Shown here: positions 37,906 through 49,559 of the stretch, one piece after another
How the letters are laid out: the number at the start of each line of letters is the position of its first letter
How positions within the stretch are numbered: position 1 is the first letter of the stretch
Assembly: GCF_023101765.2 (NCBI RefSeq)
Contig: NC_064240.1
Coordinates: forward strand, 1,860,001 to 1,924,000
Source: Spodoptera frugiperda
Lineage: Eukaryota; Arthropoda; Insecta; Lepidoptera; Noctuidae
Length of the DNA: 64,000 nt
Direction of reading: 5' to 3'
Made by a program: the position numbers and the translations under genes
The notes under the pieces: model-generated
Database searches by the model: none
What the model saw: the letters and a program-made list of their open reading frames with translations, nothing else
What the model was told of the DNA's origin: nothing

Positions 37906-38889
37906 GATTAACCAGAAAATATGACAACATAAAATTATTTTATCATCTTTGAAACACCATGATTTTCCACCCATAGCATAATAAGTTGTAAAATTATGCA
38001 GGAAACTGTGAAATCAGCATAAAAATCGATGATCTACAAAATGTATATAAGTATATTAAATTTTGGAACGAGAGGGATAATATTAGAGAATAATATTCGC
38101 CTTTAGAACATCGTTAGAGCCGTTAGGCACACCCTTAACTGCACCATAAGAAAGTATGGGGTTTTATGGTGTCTATACATAATGAAAGTATTATAATATT
38201 ACAGTTATGGGATTATTAGATTTTTTAATCTTTGTGATGTGATATTTTTTTGTTATATAATTAGGATTGAGTGGTTATGTTTAGGTTGTTTTATGAATAC
38301 TTTGAGGTCACGTTATTTAGTGTTTAAATGGGATTTTTTGGTGGTAAAACACGTTTGGTGGTAATTGACTTTCCCACATTATAACACTAAGTACATTTCC
38401 TTTGGAGTCCGGCAATCCCAGGATAATCAGCGGGCATCAGCTAGTTATTTATAGAAGCAAACTAAATTATAAAACACTTATCTAATATTAGATACACCAC
38501 CAACAAACTCACAAAATCCAAAAATACAATATCAACCAAAATAAACCACACCAAATATTTCTAAATACGAATAAAGCATCTACAGAATCTGTAATCCTTC
38601 ATCTATAAGCTCTGCTTACCGCATTTTGAACATACCTTCAAAGCAATAACCCTCTATGCTGCCGTTACCCCAGCGGTTTGAAAGCAATGCATGAAGATAA
38701 TCATTTTTCTGTAGCAACCAACGGCGGGTATCCTTTCACTGGTTTTACAAGCCATGAATCCGATACGATATCTCATTGGCAAATTTAGCGTAAACCATCA
38801 AACGGTTGCGATGGGGATTCCCGTTATGGTTGGTTTACGTGATATGAGTTTTAGTGATAATGAGGAGGTTGGGTTTCTAACGTATGAGT

Positions 38890-38990
38890 TTTATATTATT
38901 TATTTATTTTCAGTCGTGATCGTCTCACTGCAGGGTAAAGACCTGCTTACCCTCCTTCTCTCCTCTCTGTACAGAATTTTATATAATACA
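38890..38990 (-). repeat. RTE-type LINE 3' end, inverted
   Basis: The reverse complement carries the same ending as 9243-9380 (a stretch equivalent to LQxDDHD, then TGA and an AAATAAAT tail). Divergent, and 5'-truncated. Confidence 0.55.
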
Positions 38991-39007
38991 TCATAAATAT
39001 TAATACA

Positions 39008-39195
39008 TATAACTAGCTTTTGCCAGCAGCTTCGCCCATTAACCCGTGGAATAAAAAGTACCCTATCAGCTATATTAGCTCTTACCTTATCCGTAGACCA
39101 AATTTGATCAAAATCCGTTCTGTAGCTTTAACGTGATTGGCGGACAAATATATCCAAAGAAACAAATTTTCGCATTTATAATATTAGTGTGATTA
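39008..39195 (+). repeat. Interspersed repeat, family R subtype
   Basis: ACTAGCTTTTGCCAGCAGCT, CGTGGAATAAAAAGTACCC and ATCAAAATCCGTTCTGTAGC, ending ATAATATTAGTGTGAT. Confidence 0.62.
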
Positions 39196-39943
39196 ATTAT
39201 TTAAAATATGATTGACAAACCCTAATGGCCTTCGCCCACGCTATTGCTACAAAAAGTCGAAGATCGAAGTTTTAAGAAGATTCTATTATTATGCTAAAAA
39301 TACATCTTTAAACCTATAAAATTTTTAGTAACTGAAATAGTAAACTGCCAATGAAAAAACGTAAAAAATAAAATTCAAATAATAACTCACCAACCAAAAC
39401 ATTCGCAGATTTACACAAAAATAAATTATTTACCTTTATGTAAAAACTTGACTACATATAAAAAATATATATTTTTCTGTATACATTTGGCTTTATTTAA
39501 AAAGCGCTTAGTCAAATAGTAAACATGGCAACGAAAACTGAATATTCACTGTAAATATTCCTATTCGTAAACATTGTACGGATTATGTGATGCTTAAACA
39601 AACTTGCGCATTTTTGTGTGTAAATATTGAAGATGGGATTTAAAAGCTAAATGTAACAACACTAGCTTCTGCCAGCGGTTTCATGTAGCATTTTGTGTCA
39701 TTCCAAACCATTATTATCCCTGTTCTAAATTGCATCATGATTCCTTCAGCCATTTTTAGAAATAGAAATAGAAATAGAAATATATTTATTTGCTTCAAAA
39801 CATGGTATATAAAGGTCTTACAATTAAAATGGGATTCACATGTTTTGCTTAAATTATAAGCATGCAAATATTTCAAATTATCACAGAAATGTGAGTTTGT
39901 ATCTATGGTAATACAACATACAAAATACTGCCTAATTAAAAAA

Positions 39944-42784
39944 TTAAAACTTATAATCTAAATATTCCTTAAGACTATAAAAATTATGTTGGTTGAGCCA
40001 TTTGTATAGTTTTTTCTTAAATAGACTAGCATTAAGGCACTTTAGCTCTGTGGGTAGTTTGTTATATACGCGTATACACATGGCCACACAGTTTTTACTA
40101 TATTTAGTACTATTAGGTCGGTTTATAACGAGTTTATATGGATCCCGGCGGTTTCTTGGGATAACTTGCTCTAATGCTTGGAAGAATTGCTTATGTTTAT
40201 GGACAAACATACAAGTTTCATAAATATACAAACAAGGCAAAGGCAGCAGACCAAGTCTTTTAAAATGAGGTTGGCATGAATCGTCGGGTTTTAGTCCACA
40301 TATTGCTCTTATACATTTTTTTTGGGCAACAAATGCTCTATTTATATCCGTATTATTGCCCCAAATTACTAAGCCATAACGGAGTATAGATTCCACATAT
40401 GAATGATAGCATAGAATAGCTGTATTTATATTTGTTACATATCTAACTTGTCTTAATGCGTAAACAAACTTATTAATTTTGTTAGATATAGTATTTGTAT
40501 GTTCTTTCCAGCATAACATTTCATCAATCGTTATCCCTAAAAATTTGGTGTGTGTGACTTTACTAATTTTATGTATATTCATGTTAAAATTGTATTTACT
40601 ATTAAATGATTGGTTAAACTGAATGTAAACTGATTTTTGAAGATTAATTTTTAATTTATTTTTATTTAGCCAGTGTATCAAATTGTCTACAGTTGAATTT
40701 ATTTCACTTTCATGGTCGCTAATTGTGTTAATTTTTTTGTCTGATGATATCAGAATCGATATGTCATCAGCAAATAGAGTGCATTTATGCTGAGTTATGT
40801 CCGTTATGTCGTTAATATATAATAAAAATAGAATAGGTCCCAATATACTGCCTTGCGGAACGCCGCGTTTGATATTTTCATATTTTGACATGTAAGGTAT
40901 CATATCTTTATTTTTATCTAAGTTTGTGATCATAACACACTGTTGCCTGTTACTTAGATATGACGTAATCCATTGAAGTGCAATTCCTCTTATGCCCACA
41001 TTCTCTAATTTACGTAGAAGAATGTCATGTGTAACCAGATCAAAAGCCTTAGACAGATCAAAAAATAACCCGGTTGTTATATGATTTTCATTAATACTCT
41101 CTAAAACATTTTTTGTAAAGGAAAATATAGCGGAATTTGTAGACTTTTGTTTTTGAAAGCCGAATTGCTGTTTACTAATGATTTTATATTTATCACAAAA
41201 ACCCGTTATTCTTTTGTACATGCACTTTTCAAACAGTTTTGCGAATATAGGGATTAAGGTTATTGGCCGATAATTAGTAATGTCATGTTTGTCTCCTTTT
41301 TTGAATAAAGGCTTTACTATGGAGCGTTTTAAAGCATCTGGAAACACTCCGAGTGCAAAAGATTGGTTAATGAGATAAGTGAGTATGTTGGTAATCTCAT
41401 TTGAACAAAGTTTTATTATTTTCGTACTTATTTCATCGTATCCTTCTGAGTTAGTGGCCTTCAGTAGCATAATTTCGCGATTAACTTCACTTTGTGACAT
41501 AGGCATAATATACATTGAATTTGCTATAGGAGTCTGAGTTTTATGAATTTGATCAAGCGATGGTGTTAGTTGATGGGCAGGTGTTATGAAATAGTTATTG
41601 AATGCAGTAGCTATATCTAGAGGATTTGTGAGTATAGTATCATTAACTTTGATACCATCAATGTTATCTTTAGGCTTTGCATTTGAGATTTCTTCTTTGA
41701 CTATTGACCACGTAGCTTTGCATTTGTTTTCATTTTTATTAATAAATTTTACATTGGCAAGTTTTTTAGAGTTATATATACATTTTTGTAAAAGATGTGA
41801 ATAAGTCTTATATTGATGTATATTCTCCTCATTTTTATTTTTATAATAACGAGATCGCAGATATCTTTTTTTTGAGCAACTTATTTTGAGTCCTTTGCTA
41901 ATCCATTTTTGGTTACTTTTATTTAATTGGATTTTTATTTTGTTTTTTGGGAAACAAAGGTTATACATAAGGCAAAACAATTCATGAAATTTATTAAAGG
42001 CAACATTTATATTATTTTCATTGAAAACATCTGACCAAGATAGACATTGTAAATACTTTTTAAATTTTTCAATGTTTTCTGAATTAAAGTCTCTTTTGTA
42101 TAAATAAAAAATAGGTGGCCTTTCGGTTTTCTGTTTTACGGGAAAGCTAAGCATTTGGGCTGATTCGTGATCTGATAGGTACAGTGGTAAAACGGTTGCT
42201 TCTGCATTTGGTATGTTACTTAAAATGTGGTCTATGCAGGATGATTTACGAGTGGGAACATTTATGTGAATTTTCATATTATGGTTGTAAGCTAGGTCTT
42301 GTAATTCATCTGTGATTTTTCCTTTTTTTAAGATATTAATGTTGAAATCGCCGGTTACCACTATTTGTTTTCTAGATTTAAACTTTTTGAGCAAATCATA
42401 TAAAAGATTATTTAATTTAGTAAGAAACTGTGTAGGGTCCGACTGTGGTGTTCTGTATACGCAGATTATGATTAAATTAATTGATGCAATTTCTATGCCA
42501 CAAACTTCAAAAGTATTTTGAACTGCATGACTGCTTAAGTGTTGTAGTTCTTTAAATATTAAATCTTTTCTCACTAGAATACATGTACCGCCTCTCTGCT
42601 TATCTCTACAATAGCTAGCCGCCAAACAATAGTTAGTTAATTTAATATAATTCTCACAACCTTTCTTTAAGAATGTTTCAGAAAAACATATAACATTAGG
42701 AAGATTATTACACTTAAATAAGTCCTGGAGTGTTAACTCCAATATTTCTTTTTTAGATAAGATACTAGCTATGTTTTGATGCAA
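39944..42784 (-). CDS. Retrotransposon ORF2: AP endonuclease plus reverse transcriptase, about 946 aa, open
   Basis: The product would nick target DNA and reverse-transcribe the element RNA in place. Endonuclease motifs are QNI at the start, SET (E36), GDFN (145-148) and SDH (204-206). The reverse transcriptase has GD..NYRPI (497-508), QFGF (540-543), FDLSKAFD (575-582), GVPQGSILGP (641-650) and FADD (671-674). There is no RNase H domain, as in CR1-type elements. The frame has no stop. The listed start is a TTG; the frame stays open upstream to 42850, but there is no ATG before residue 170. Translation may therefore depend on a non-AUG start, reinitiation after ORF1, or a frameshift from ORF1. 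Confidence 0.9.
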   Translation of the reverse strand: MHQNIASILSKKEILELTLQDLFKCNNLPNVICFSETFLKKGCENYIKLTNYCLAASYCRDKQRGGTCILVRKDLIFKELQHLSSHAVQNTFEVCGIEIASINLIIICVYRTPQSDPTQFLTKLNNLLYDLLKKFKSRKQIVVTGDFNINILKKGKITDELQDLAYNHNMKIHINVPTRKSSCIDHILSNIPNAEATVLPLYLSDHESAQMLSFPVKQKTERPPIFYLYKRDFNSENIEKFKKYLQCLSWSDVFNENNINVAFNKFHELFCLMYNLCFPKNKIKIQLNKSNQKWISKGLKISCSKKRYLRSRYYKNKNEENIHQYKTYSHLLQKCIYNSKKLANVKFINKNENKCKATWSIVKEEISNAKPKDNIDGIKVNDTILTNPLDIATAFNNYFITPAHQLTPSLDQIHKTQTPIANSMYIMPMSQSEVNREIMLLKATNSEGYDEISTKIIKLCSNEITNILTYLINQSFALGVFPDALKRSIVKPLFKKGDKHDITNYRPITLIPIFAKLFEKCMYKRITGFCDKYKIISKQQFGFQKQKSTNSAIFSFTKNVLESINENHITTGLFFDLSKAFDLVTHDILLRKLENVGIRGIALQWITSYLSNRQQCVMITNLDKNKDMIPYMSKYENIKRGVPQGSILGPILFLLYINDITDITQHKCTLFADDISILISSDKKINTISDHESEINSTVDNLIHWLNKNKLKINLQKSVYIQFNQSFNSKYNFNMNIHKISKVTHTKFLGITIDEMLCWKEHTNTISNKINKFVYALRQVRYVTNINTAILCYHSYVESILRYGLVIWGNNTDINRAFVAQKKCIRAICGLKPDDSCQPHFKRLGLLPLPCLYIYETCMFVHKHKQFFQALEQVIPRNRRDPYKLVINRPNSTKYSKNCVAMCIRVYNKLPTELKCLNASLFKKKLYKWLNQHNFYSLKEYLDYKF

Positions 42785-42797
42785 TATTTTAAATGTG

Positions 42798-44469
42798 CTA
42801 CTGTTTAGTGGGAGTATGTTGTGAGGCTCGAAAAAAGGTTCCAGTTTTATTTAATTTCTGAAAGTAGTATGGAATGGTACCTTTCACTGGTAGTTCGATA
42901 GACAATTTAGGAATTAAGGACTGACTTGTATTATCAATATTTTTTTCAAGTTATTATTAAAATAAAAAGGGATAGTGCCTTTTTTCGGCTCGTTATTTCT
43001 AATGGTACAATTGTTAGACTTAGAACTATTATGAGCTATTAGTTTTCTAATTTGAGTTGGACATAAAAATTTTTCATTATAATAATTACAATCTAAATAG
43101 TAATTTATACATTCACTAATAACTAATGCCTTTGAAGTTTTTCTTATAAATGTACATGTTCTATATTGTTTACATACATTTTCGAGGTAGTTATTTAATT
43201 TGTTGACATTATAGTAGTAACTATTATTAACACCAAGTACAAAAATTAAATTATCCTTAAACCGGTTTAATAATGTTTTTAACTGTGACACGACACCATT
43301 TATATTTCGATCATTTTCACCAATACATACTACTAGTACATCGTGATGACGAAGCTTCGCACTCAAACAGTTCTTTACTACTTGGGTACTAAGAGCGTTC
43401 GGGTTTGTTTCACCAATAACTTCGTATGTTTCATATTGCGTTTTAAATCTAGATTGCCATAGAGCTGAAGCCAAACCAACACATTGTTGAGCACCAAATA
43501 TGAGTATTCTCTTCTTTTCCATTTTGCATATTTGTATATTATGTTCTTGCTGGGTAGTATCTTCAAATCTCGAGTGTACACAGTTAGGTTGTTCGAGATT
43601 TTCTAATTGTATACTAGAACTAGAATCACAGGTGGGAAGAGTGTAGTTATGTTGCATTATAAGGCTAACACGTTTTGTGAGAGCAACAATTTCCTCTTCT
43701 GCAACTTTTAATTGTTGTTGCAGGGATGTAATTTGAAGGTTTAAGTTTCCTATTATATCGTCGTCAGCGGTGTTGACGCTGATCTTGGCTGATGATGGAG
43801 AAGGTGGTGTTGAACATATGTTTTTAGGTAATAGGGCATGATTTTTAATATTTTTGTTCGTATCTGGACCTTCATACAAGGAAGAAGAATAGCACAAAGA
43901 TTTTAAAGTTGTTATTTCTATATTTAATTTATCAATTAGTAGGTGCAGTTCCCTGTTTTGTAGTGAAATACTTGCTAGGTCATTTTCGGTGGTTTGTAGC
44001 TTGTTTGAGAGTTGGGTTATTGTCTCTTTCATGTCAGAGATTGATATGAAATCAGTGACCGTTCCATCCATACTAACAGAAGTTTTATTAGGAGTAGTGT
44101 AGGACTCGTCCGATGTTTCGCAGTCGGTGAGTATGTGTGAGTCGGTTAATGTGCTATTTCGAGTTCGAGGTTGTTGTTGTACCTTCTTCGTACGCTGTTG
44201 TAGATCGGCAGGCGATGGGATTTTCGATAAGATTTTCTTACGCAAAGTCATAGCAGACGGTCCACCGTCACCTACATTGCTATATTTCTTGCTTCTAACA
44301 CATGCACTGCATCTCCACTTTTTTTACTTTCGGCATCTTTTAGTTTATACGTTGCCTCGGGGTAACCATCGCAGCTCAACTCGTATCGATTGTCACAAGC
44401 GCAACATAAGGCAGTATTCTTCACGCTTACTATTTTTTTACATTTGTGACAGCGTACTAGTGCTGCCAT
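42798..44469 (-). pseudogene. Retrotransposon ORF1: PHD finger, coiled coil and esterase-like domain, frameshifted twice
   Basis: The ATG at 44469 opens a PHD-like finger (CHKC, CCAC, then CDGY). The last zinc-binding pair, in WRCSAC, is in another frame. The shift occurs at a run of seven A on the coding strand (+ 44319-44325). The second frame (from 44251) has a charged, serine-rich segment, a coiled coil (roughly residues 70-115 and 165-195 of that segment) and an SGNH-like domain around KRILIFGAQQ and GENDRN. A second shift at another run of seven A (+ 42940-42946) puts the last about 48 residues, ending at the TAG at 42800-42798, in a third frame. In CR1-like elements this protein binds RNA; the esterase role is unclear. 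Decay or homopolymer sequencing errors could explain both breaks. Confidence 0.78.
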
Positions 44470-44470
44470 C

Positions 44471-44880
44471 TTGTGGTCAAAATAGTAATATTTAAGTGAA
44501 CAGTTTTGAAAGTTTTTTTCCGCTACTCGGCGCTAGATGGCGTTGTTTGTGTTTTGGATTTTAGTGTTTTTGTTTTGGTTTTCTTTATTTTGCGGTTATA
44601 TTATAAGGAAATATCTGTTAAATACCTTTCTAGTACTCCTTTACATATGTTCATAGCTTGTGGTTCGAATAATATACACTTTTCCGGCACTTGACTGTTT
44701 TTAATTTTGAATCACAATTTTTGAAAAAGTTCGTTGGTAAACACAACTTTCTTTGTTTTTTTCACTTTTGTTCCAAGATTCATTTGAACTACTTCTTTAA
44801 ACACTGATAGTTGTTAAGTTTTAACTTTTCATCGGTTTTTTAAGGCGATAGATGCACTTTTACTATTTTTAAAATTTAAA
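44471..44880 (-). other. Probable 5' untranslated leader of the CR1-like element; outer limit unknown
   Basis: T-rich on the + strand (A-rich on the element strand), no ORFs. It lies directly upstream of ORF1, so some of it must be element leader or promoter, but I see no boundary or target duplication that would fix its end. Confidence 0.35.
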
Positions 44881-46891
44881 ATACGCGGGGCTATTTACGT
44901 GATTGAGTTACAAGCAAACGTACAAACTCACAAACTATCAGATTATTAATATTAGTTAGATACCATATGAGTTCTATTAATTCTGCTTTTACACTGTGGT
45001 TATTAAACTTGAATGTATATTCAAATAATATGATAGATTATTATAATAGATAAATGGAGTATAGGTAATATTTTATTCTTATCAAGAATAAAAAACATTA
45101 TCAAAAGTCACGTCACTATACATAACACGTTTTTATATAACAGAATTTCAACCAAAACTTTTTCACACGCTAACAATCAACCAGAAATCGCGCAGGCCAC
45201 AAAAAGAGCATCAAATGCTATCACCGTACTGGCAATACGTCACCGTTTTCCCCTAACGACAGGCTCCTAATGGCGAGATACCGTATAATCCCCACCGATG
45301 ATCGCTACATCTCATAAATTATTCGTTCCACAATTAATAACAGATCAGTAGAAAACGCCACAGCCGTCAGGTGTGTCAAATAGATTACGTCTCTGACAAA
45401 ATTTAATGAATAAAGTTTTCTTTGAAAACCCTATCAAAATGACGGACTTGTGGGCTGGCTTTGAATGCTTTTTGCTTTTCCTTTATGCTATTCGGACTTC
45501 TTGAATCTCTGAGTTGCAAGTCAAAATTAATTTTGACCAAAATACCACTTCCAATTATATCATAAATAACATTATCTGTTTTATATTTATACGTAAACGT
45601 TTTCAATCAAAATTTAAACCAGAGAAGAGTTGGTGATGTGCAAAAAAAAGACTACATAATTGTTTGTACCTTTTCTGTACCTCTTCTCTCGTACGACTCT
45701 AAACCTTACTCTTAATATACTCTAATTAGAAATTACGTAATTCACCAATCAGATTAAGAATAACAAGCGAGTCATAAAAATATTCCTGAACAAAATTTCA
45801 AAATCGAAAAAACCAATGAATCAAAATACGTTTAATCAATACAAAACTAGGCGACTATGACACAAACTTTAAGGTACTATACTAAAACCTATAGTCTACT
45901 CATCACTGACCTATATGCACTAGGCATAAACATCCTGTCGTGCAGCGAAACACTATGCAACACGACAAGCCAACGGTGATGGAACAGCAAATCCTATAGA
46001 ACACCAGTAACTTGCAGCAAATCACGGAATCGCACGAACAATACGTATATACGTGTGGGTACACACATAACTACAGATTTCAACTGCTAGGTCAACATGC
46101 TTCGTGTTCCGATACTGCGTAAATCTTCGATGTGGGGCTAGGAGCATGGCGGATTGTCTTTATATTTGGTTAAGTTTGCGAGATTTGATAAATATAAATA
46201 AATTGTACTTGGAAACTGACGACTAGGTCATTTTTATGAAAAAAATAATCGCCAATACTGAAGGATTTGCTCCATTTTGATTATCTCAGAAATTGTATTA
46301 GGCTGGGTTTGCGATAATTTTCTCACTTGAAAAACTGCTTAAGGCTCTTAGTTGTTCATCAAAAGTTTAGAGGATGCCTTGCTTCGTCACTTGATGACCT
46401 GGTACAGTTGTAGGACATACGTAGATTCAACAGAAAGTTATGTAACGAATACTAATTGCCATAACAAACATTCTACAAGCAATATGTGTCAATTACTTTA
46501 AGTGAAGCCTTGTGACCAAAAACCGCTGTTTTCCTAACCGCAATCCTTCGTCGCCAACAATAAATATGAACACAAACCGATCTGCGGCATCGCGTGCCGT
46601 GGCAACTTAATGGACTATTAGCAGTGGCCTCATGTATAGAATATGTAAGTCTTGTATGAGGCTGAATGGCAAATGCAATGCGTGTTTCCGTGGACTGATG
46701 TTAGCGAATTATGTTATTATTGTAGGGACGTAATGTTTAAATAATCGGTATTGAAATTATGTTTTGCTAATGGAATTTGTTAGAGTTCATTGAACTTGAA
46801 TCTATTAGGGACAAAAATCAAGAAAAAATATGCTACACAGTGTCACATATGCGTCTAAGTTGGTCTGACAAATGTATAGTATTTTTTAAGG

Positions 46892-47035
46892 GTGAAAAGT
46901 CATTCAATGACTTCTCCCGCTTTAGGCGAGGTGAGAGGGAGTATCAGACTCTTACTGACTAAAAGCCTCCCCGTTCCTACTCCTGCTTTTCGAGCCGTAG
47001 TCCCGGTAAGCCACTAGGTTTGTCCGCAGCAAATA
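46892..47035 (+). repeat. Interspersed repeat, family E
   Basis: TTCAATGACTTCTCCCGCTT, GGCGAGGTGAGAGGGAG and CTACTCCTGCTTTTCGAGCC. Confidence 0.7.
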
Positions 47036-47722
47036 TTTAGTATATTACTTGCTTTAATACCAATAGATTATTAGTAAAGATTTGTAAATGTTTAGGAGAA
47101 AAATAATATATTATGATAAAACTAAAAATAATATAAGATAAAACTACTAACTTGACAAATTATGTATATTACTACGCCTTATTGCTGAACAATCTCTTCT
47201 TAACACAAACTACCAAACTACGTATGCGACATAACATCCAAACACTATCTATGTAGTTAATATATCAAAACCTCCTATACATAAGCATATCACTACACAG
47301 AGAGGACTAAGGCGAGGGCCGCCATTTTACCAGACTCTGAGCCCTCCTCCCCTTTATCTCGCCTCATTAATCTGAGCACTCTCGGATTTATTGCAGCGAA
47401 GAGAGCTAGATTATTTTACAATTAAGAGTGCAATGAGTGTTTTAGAGGGAACCTATCAGAAATAATGATGAAATGTTATCTCTTGATTAATTTTGCTGGA
47501 AATGGTTTTTAGTGGGTTGTGGAAAATGTGAATAATTGTCTGTGTATGAGTCTCTCTATGTAATATGGTATCTATGAGCATGGGTTGGTTATAATAATCA
47601 TTATGAATGACCAGAATATTCTTTGGCTAGACAAATAAGTAAACTATAAAACTTATTATGAAGCTAACTTGATTTTCAGGGTATGTAGTAATCGTGAACC
47701 AAAACGATGTTTTTTTTCTTTT

Positions 47723-48075
47723 TAGAGGAGAAAATCATTCCATGTCTTCTCCCGCCTTGGGCGAGGTGAAAGGGAGTGCCAATCTCTTACTGACTAAAAA
47801 CTACCCCGTTCCTTCTCCTCTCCTGCTTTGAACCGGATCGGGCATCATTCCTACTGGGAACAAAACAATGCTAATGCTAATTTTACTGCACTATTTTTTT
47901 TTTATTGAAGGGTTGTTGGGGAATCGAGGATTGGGAAGACAGGGAAGGGAGGAATTGGACCTTCGGTAACCTCACTCACACAACGACACACGTCGGTTTT
48001 CAGTGAGGTCCTGGTATCACTCCGGTCGAGCCGGCCCATTCGTGCCGAAGTATGGCTCTCCCACACTCCTCTCTC
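47723..48075 (+). repeat. Family E copy followed by a family A fragment
   Basis: 47723-47870 is family E (CATGTCTTCTCCCGCCTTGG). About 47905-48075 is the family A body (CACTCCGGTCGAGCCGGCCC, then CGTGCCGAAGTATGGCTC). They are separated by about 40 bp of AT-rich sequence. Confidence 0.68.
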
Positions 48076-48704
48076 CCATACTATAAAAGTGACAGTTGCA
48101 TTGAAGAATTTAGATTTATCACAAGGTAAATACTACATTTTATAATCCCTGTTTATTATATAAATGGACAAGATTAACAATAATTTCAGTCCCAAAGAAA
48201 TTATGAACAAAAATGGCCCACATCAATTATAAATACTCTGGCATTAAATACCCGAAAAAAAGAGAAATCCAAACATAAATTTGTGTCCGCAGGTAATTGT
48301 TGTTTTCACAATATGAAACAAGAATTATTAACATAAAAGTTTTCAGCACAAAATAAAGTTTCGCATTCTAAATCCCAGCCCGAGTGAGCCAGCGGCTTCT
48401 CTCATTAAATAAATTAGTTCCATCTTGGAGCCAAACGGAAGCTTACTTACAATATTTTTCCTAGAAAAAGAATTTCTGCGTTAGTTTTTGGGTCAAATTA
48501 TTATAATATTTTTATATAATCTTCTTAGATAGCCAGATGGCTAGAGGCAGAGCTTGTTTGATGGTTTTCAGTCAGGCTAGCGTAATAAAACAGCTTTTTA
48601 ATTTAAATGAAATTTATGCCATGTATTCAATACGAGATTGCGAATCGTATGCATTTAAATAAATAAAAAATATGATTATGTAATTCTGCAAATATGTTTC
48701 CTAT

Positions 48705-48865
48705 TTCTTGAAGCTGCGGACTACCTAGCGGGTTGCCGGAGTTTTGGCTCGAAAAGCAGGAGTAGGGATGGAATGGTTTTTAGTTAATACGAGTTTGACA
48801 CTTCCTCTCGCCTCGCCTAAGGCGGGAGAACTCATCAGATGATTATCCCCATCAAAAAACCTTAC
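48705..48865 (-). repeat. Interspersed repeat, family E, inverted
   Basis: AAGCTGCGGACTACCTAGCG and CTCGCCTCGCCTAAGGCGGG on the + strand, the reverse of the 46892 copy. Confidence 0.7.
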
Positions 48866-48884
48866 TATTTATATAAGTATATAG

Positions 48885-49080
48885 ACTGCAGGGTTAAATC
48901 GCAGTGGTTTGGGACCGGCCTACGTAACATGTAGCGGGTTGGATTCACGCACAACCCTTTGTGTGATCCACAAATTATTATTTCGAGTCTGGGTGTCATG
49001 TATATGTGAACGCACATCCACGACACAGGAGAAAATACTAGTGTAGCGCAAAAAAAGTTTTAATAGTCATAATTGTTCCT
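48885..49080 (+). mobile_element. tRNA-derived SINE, family S
   Basis: Head with GTAGCGGGTTGGATTCACGC (degenerate B box), then TTTGTGTGATCCACAAATTA, the GTCTGGGTGTCATGTATATG body and a CACGACACAGGAGAAAA end. Confidence 0.7.
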
Positions 49081-49559
49081 AACTATACAAGTCCCTTAGT
49101 GCCAACCTTTCTGACTCCATCAAGACCATTAATATCAACCCCAGCAACATAAACTCACTAATAATTCACTTCTTCATACGAAGTCCTATGCAAACAACAA
49201 TCCGACATGAAAAATCGTCTTCAACCAGCCATAATGAATCCCTTCCTACATCATAATGCATGACAAATATACGTTGCAAACTGTCAAACAGTGGGACAAA
49301 CATTTGGCCCAACAAATCGGCGAACAAATCGTCATAGAACTGCGAAACAGAAGCGACCTTACTTCGTACCGAACAATTAAAACTTGCGTCATTTATTATG
49401 AGAGATTTAGCTTGCCTTGGAGACACCGAGTGTTCCATAATGTATATACAGAATGTTAAGAAGCCCTGTAGCTGTTCTTAAGCACTAAAGAATGTAGCTG
49501 CTATAGTTTTGGTGCAAAATAGAGCACTATATAATTTATATGATTGGTTTCATTTTTTT

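Larger units (their letters stand above)
28304..39757. other. Repeat-rich spacer
   Basis: Holds the family E, P, T, S, C, A and R copies, the foldback, the 391-bp MITE and simple repeats listed separately. Remaining stretches (for example 33493-34794 and 36011-36917) show no coding pattern. About 38470-38570 is C/A-rich and G-poor. Confidence 0.5.
39758..44500 (-). mobile_element. Nearly full-length CR1-like non-LTR retrotransposon
   Basis: Reading on the - strand: a 5' leader of unknown length right of 44470, ORF1 (PHD, coiled coil, esterase-like), ORF2 (endonuclease and reverse transcriptase), a 3' UTR of about 165 bases, and a 3' tail of four TTTCTA/AGAAAT units (39758-39781) instead of poly(A). 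PHD plus esterase ORF1 and microsatellite tails are known for the CR1 superfamily. The sharp 5' boundary and target duplication could not be found by eye. The open ORF2 argues for a fairly recent insertion. Confidence 0.88.

Noticed and set aside
44127..44495. 122-codon + frame
   Set aside because: Antisense shadow of retrotransposon ORF1.
49256..49459. 67-codon + frame with plausible codon use
   Set aside because: No motif or splice partner; an overlapping antisense frame is equally open.
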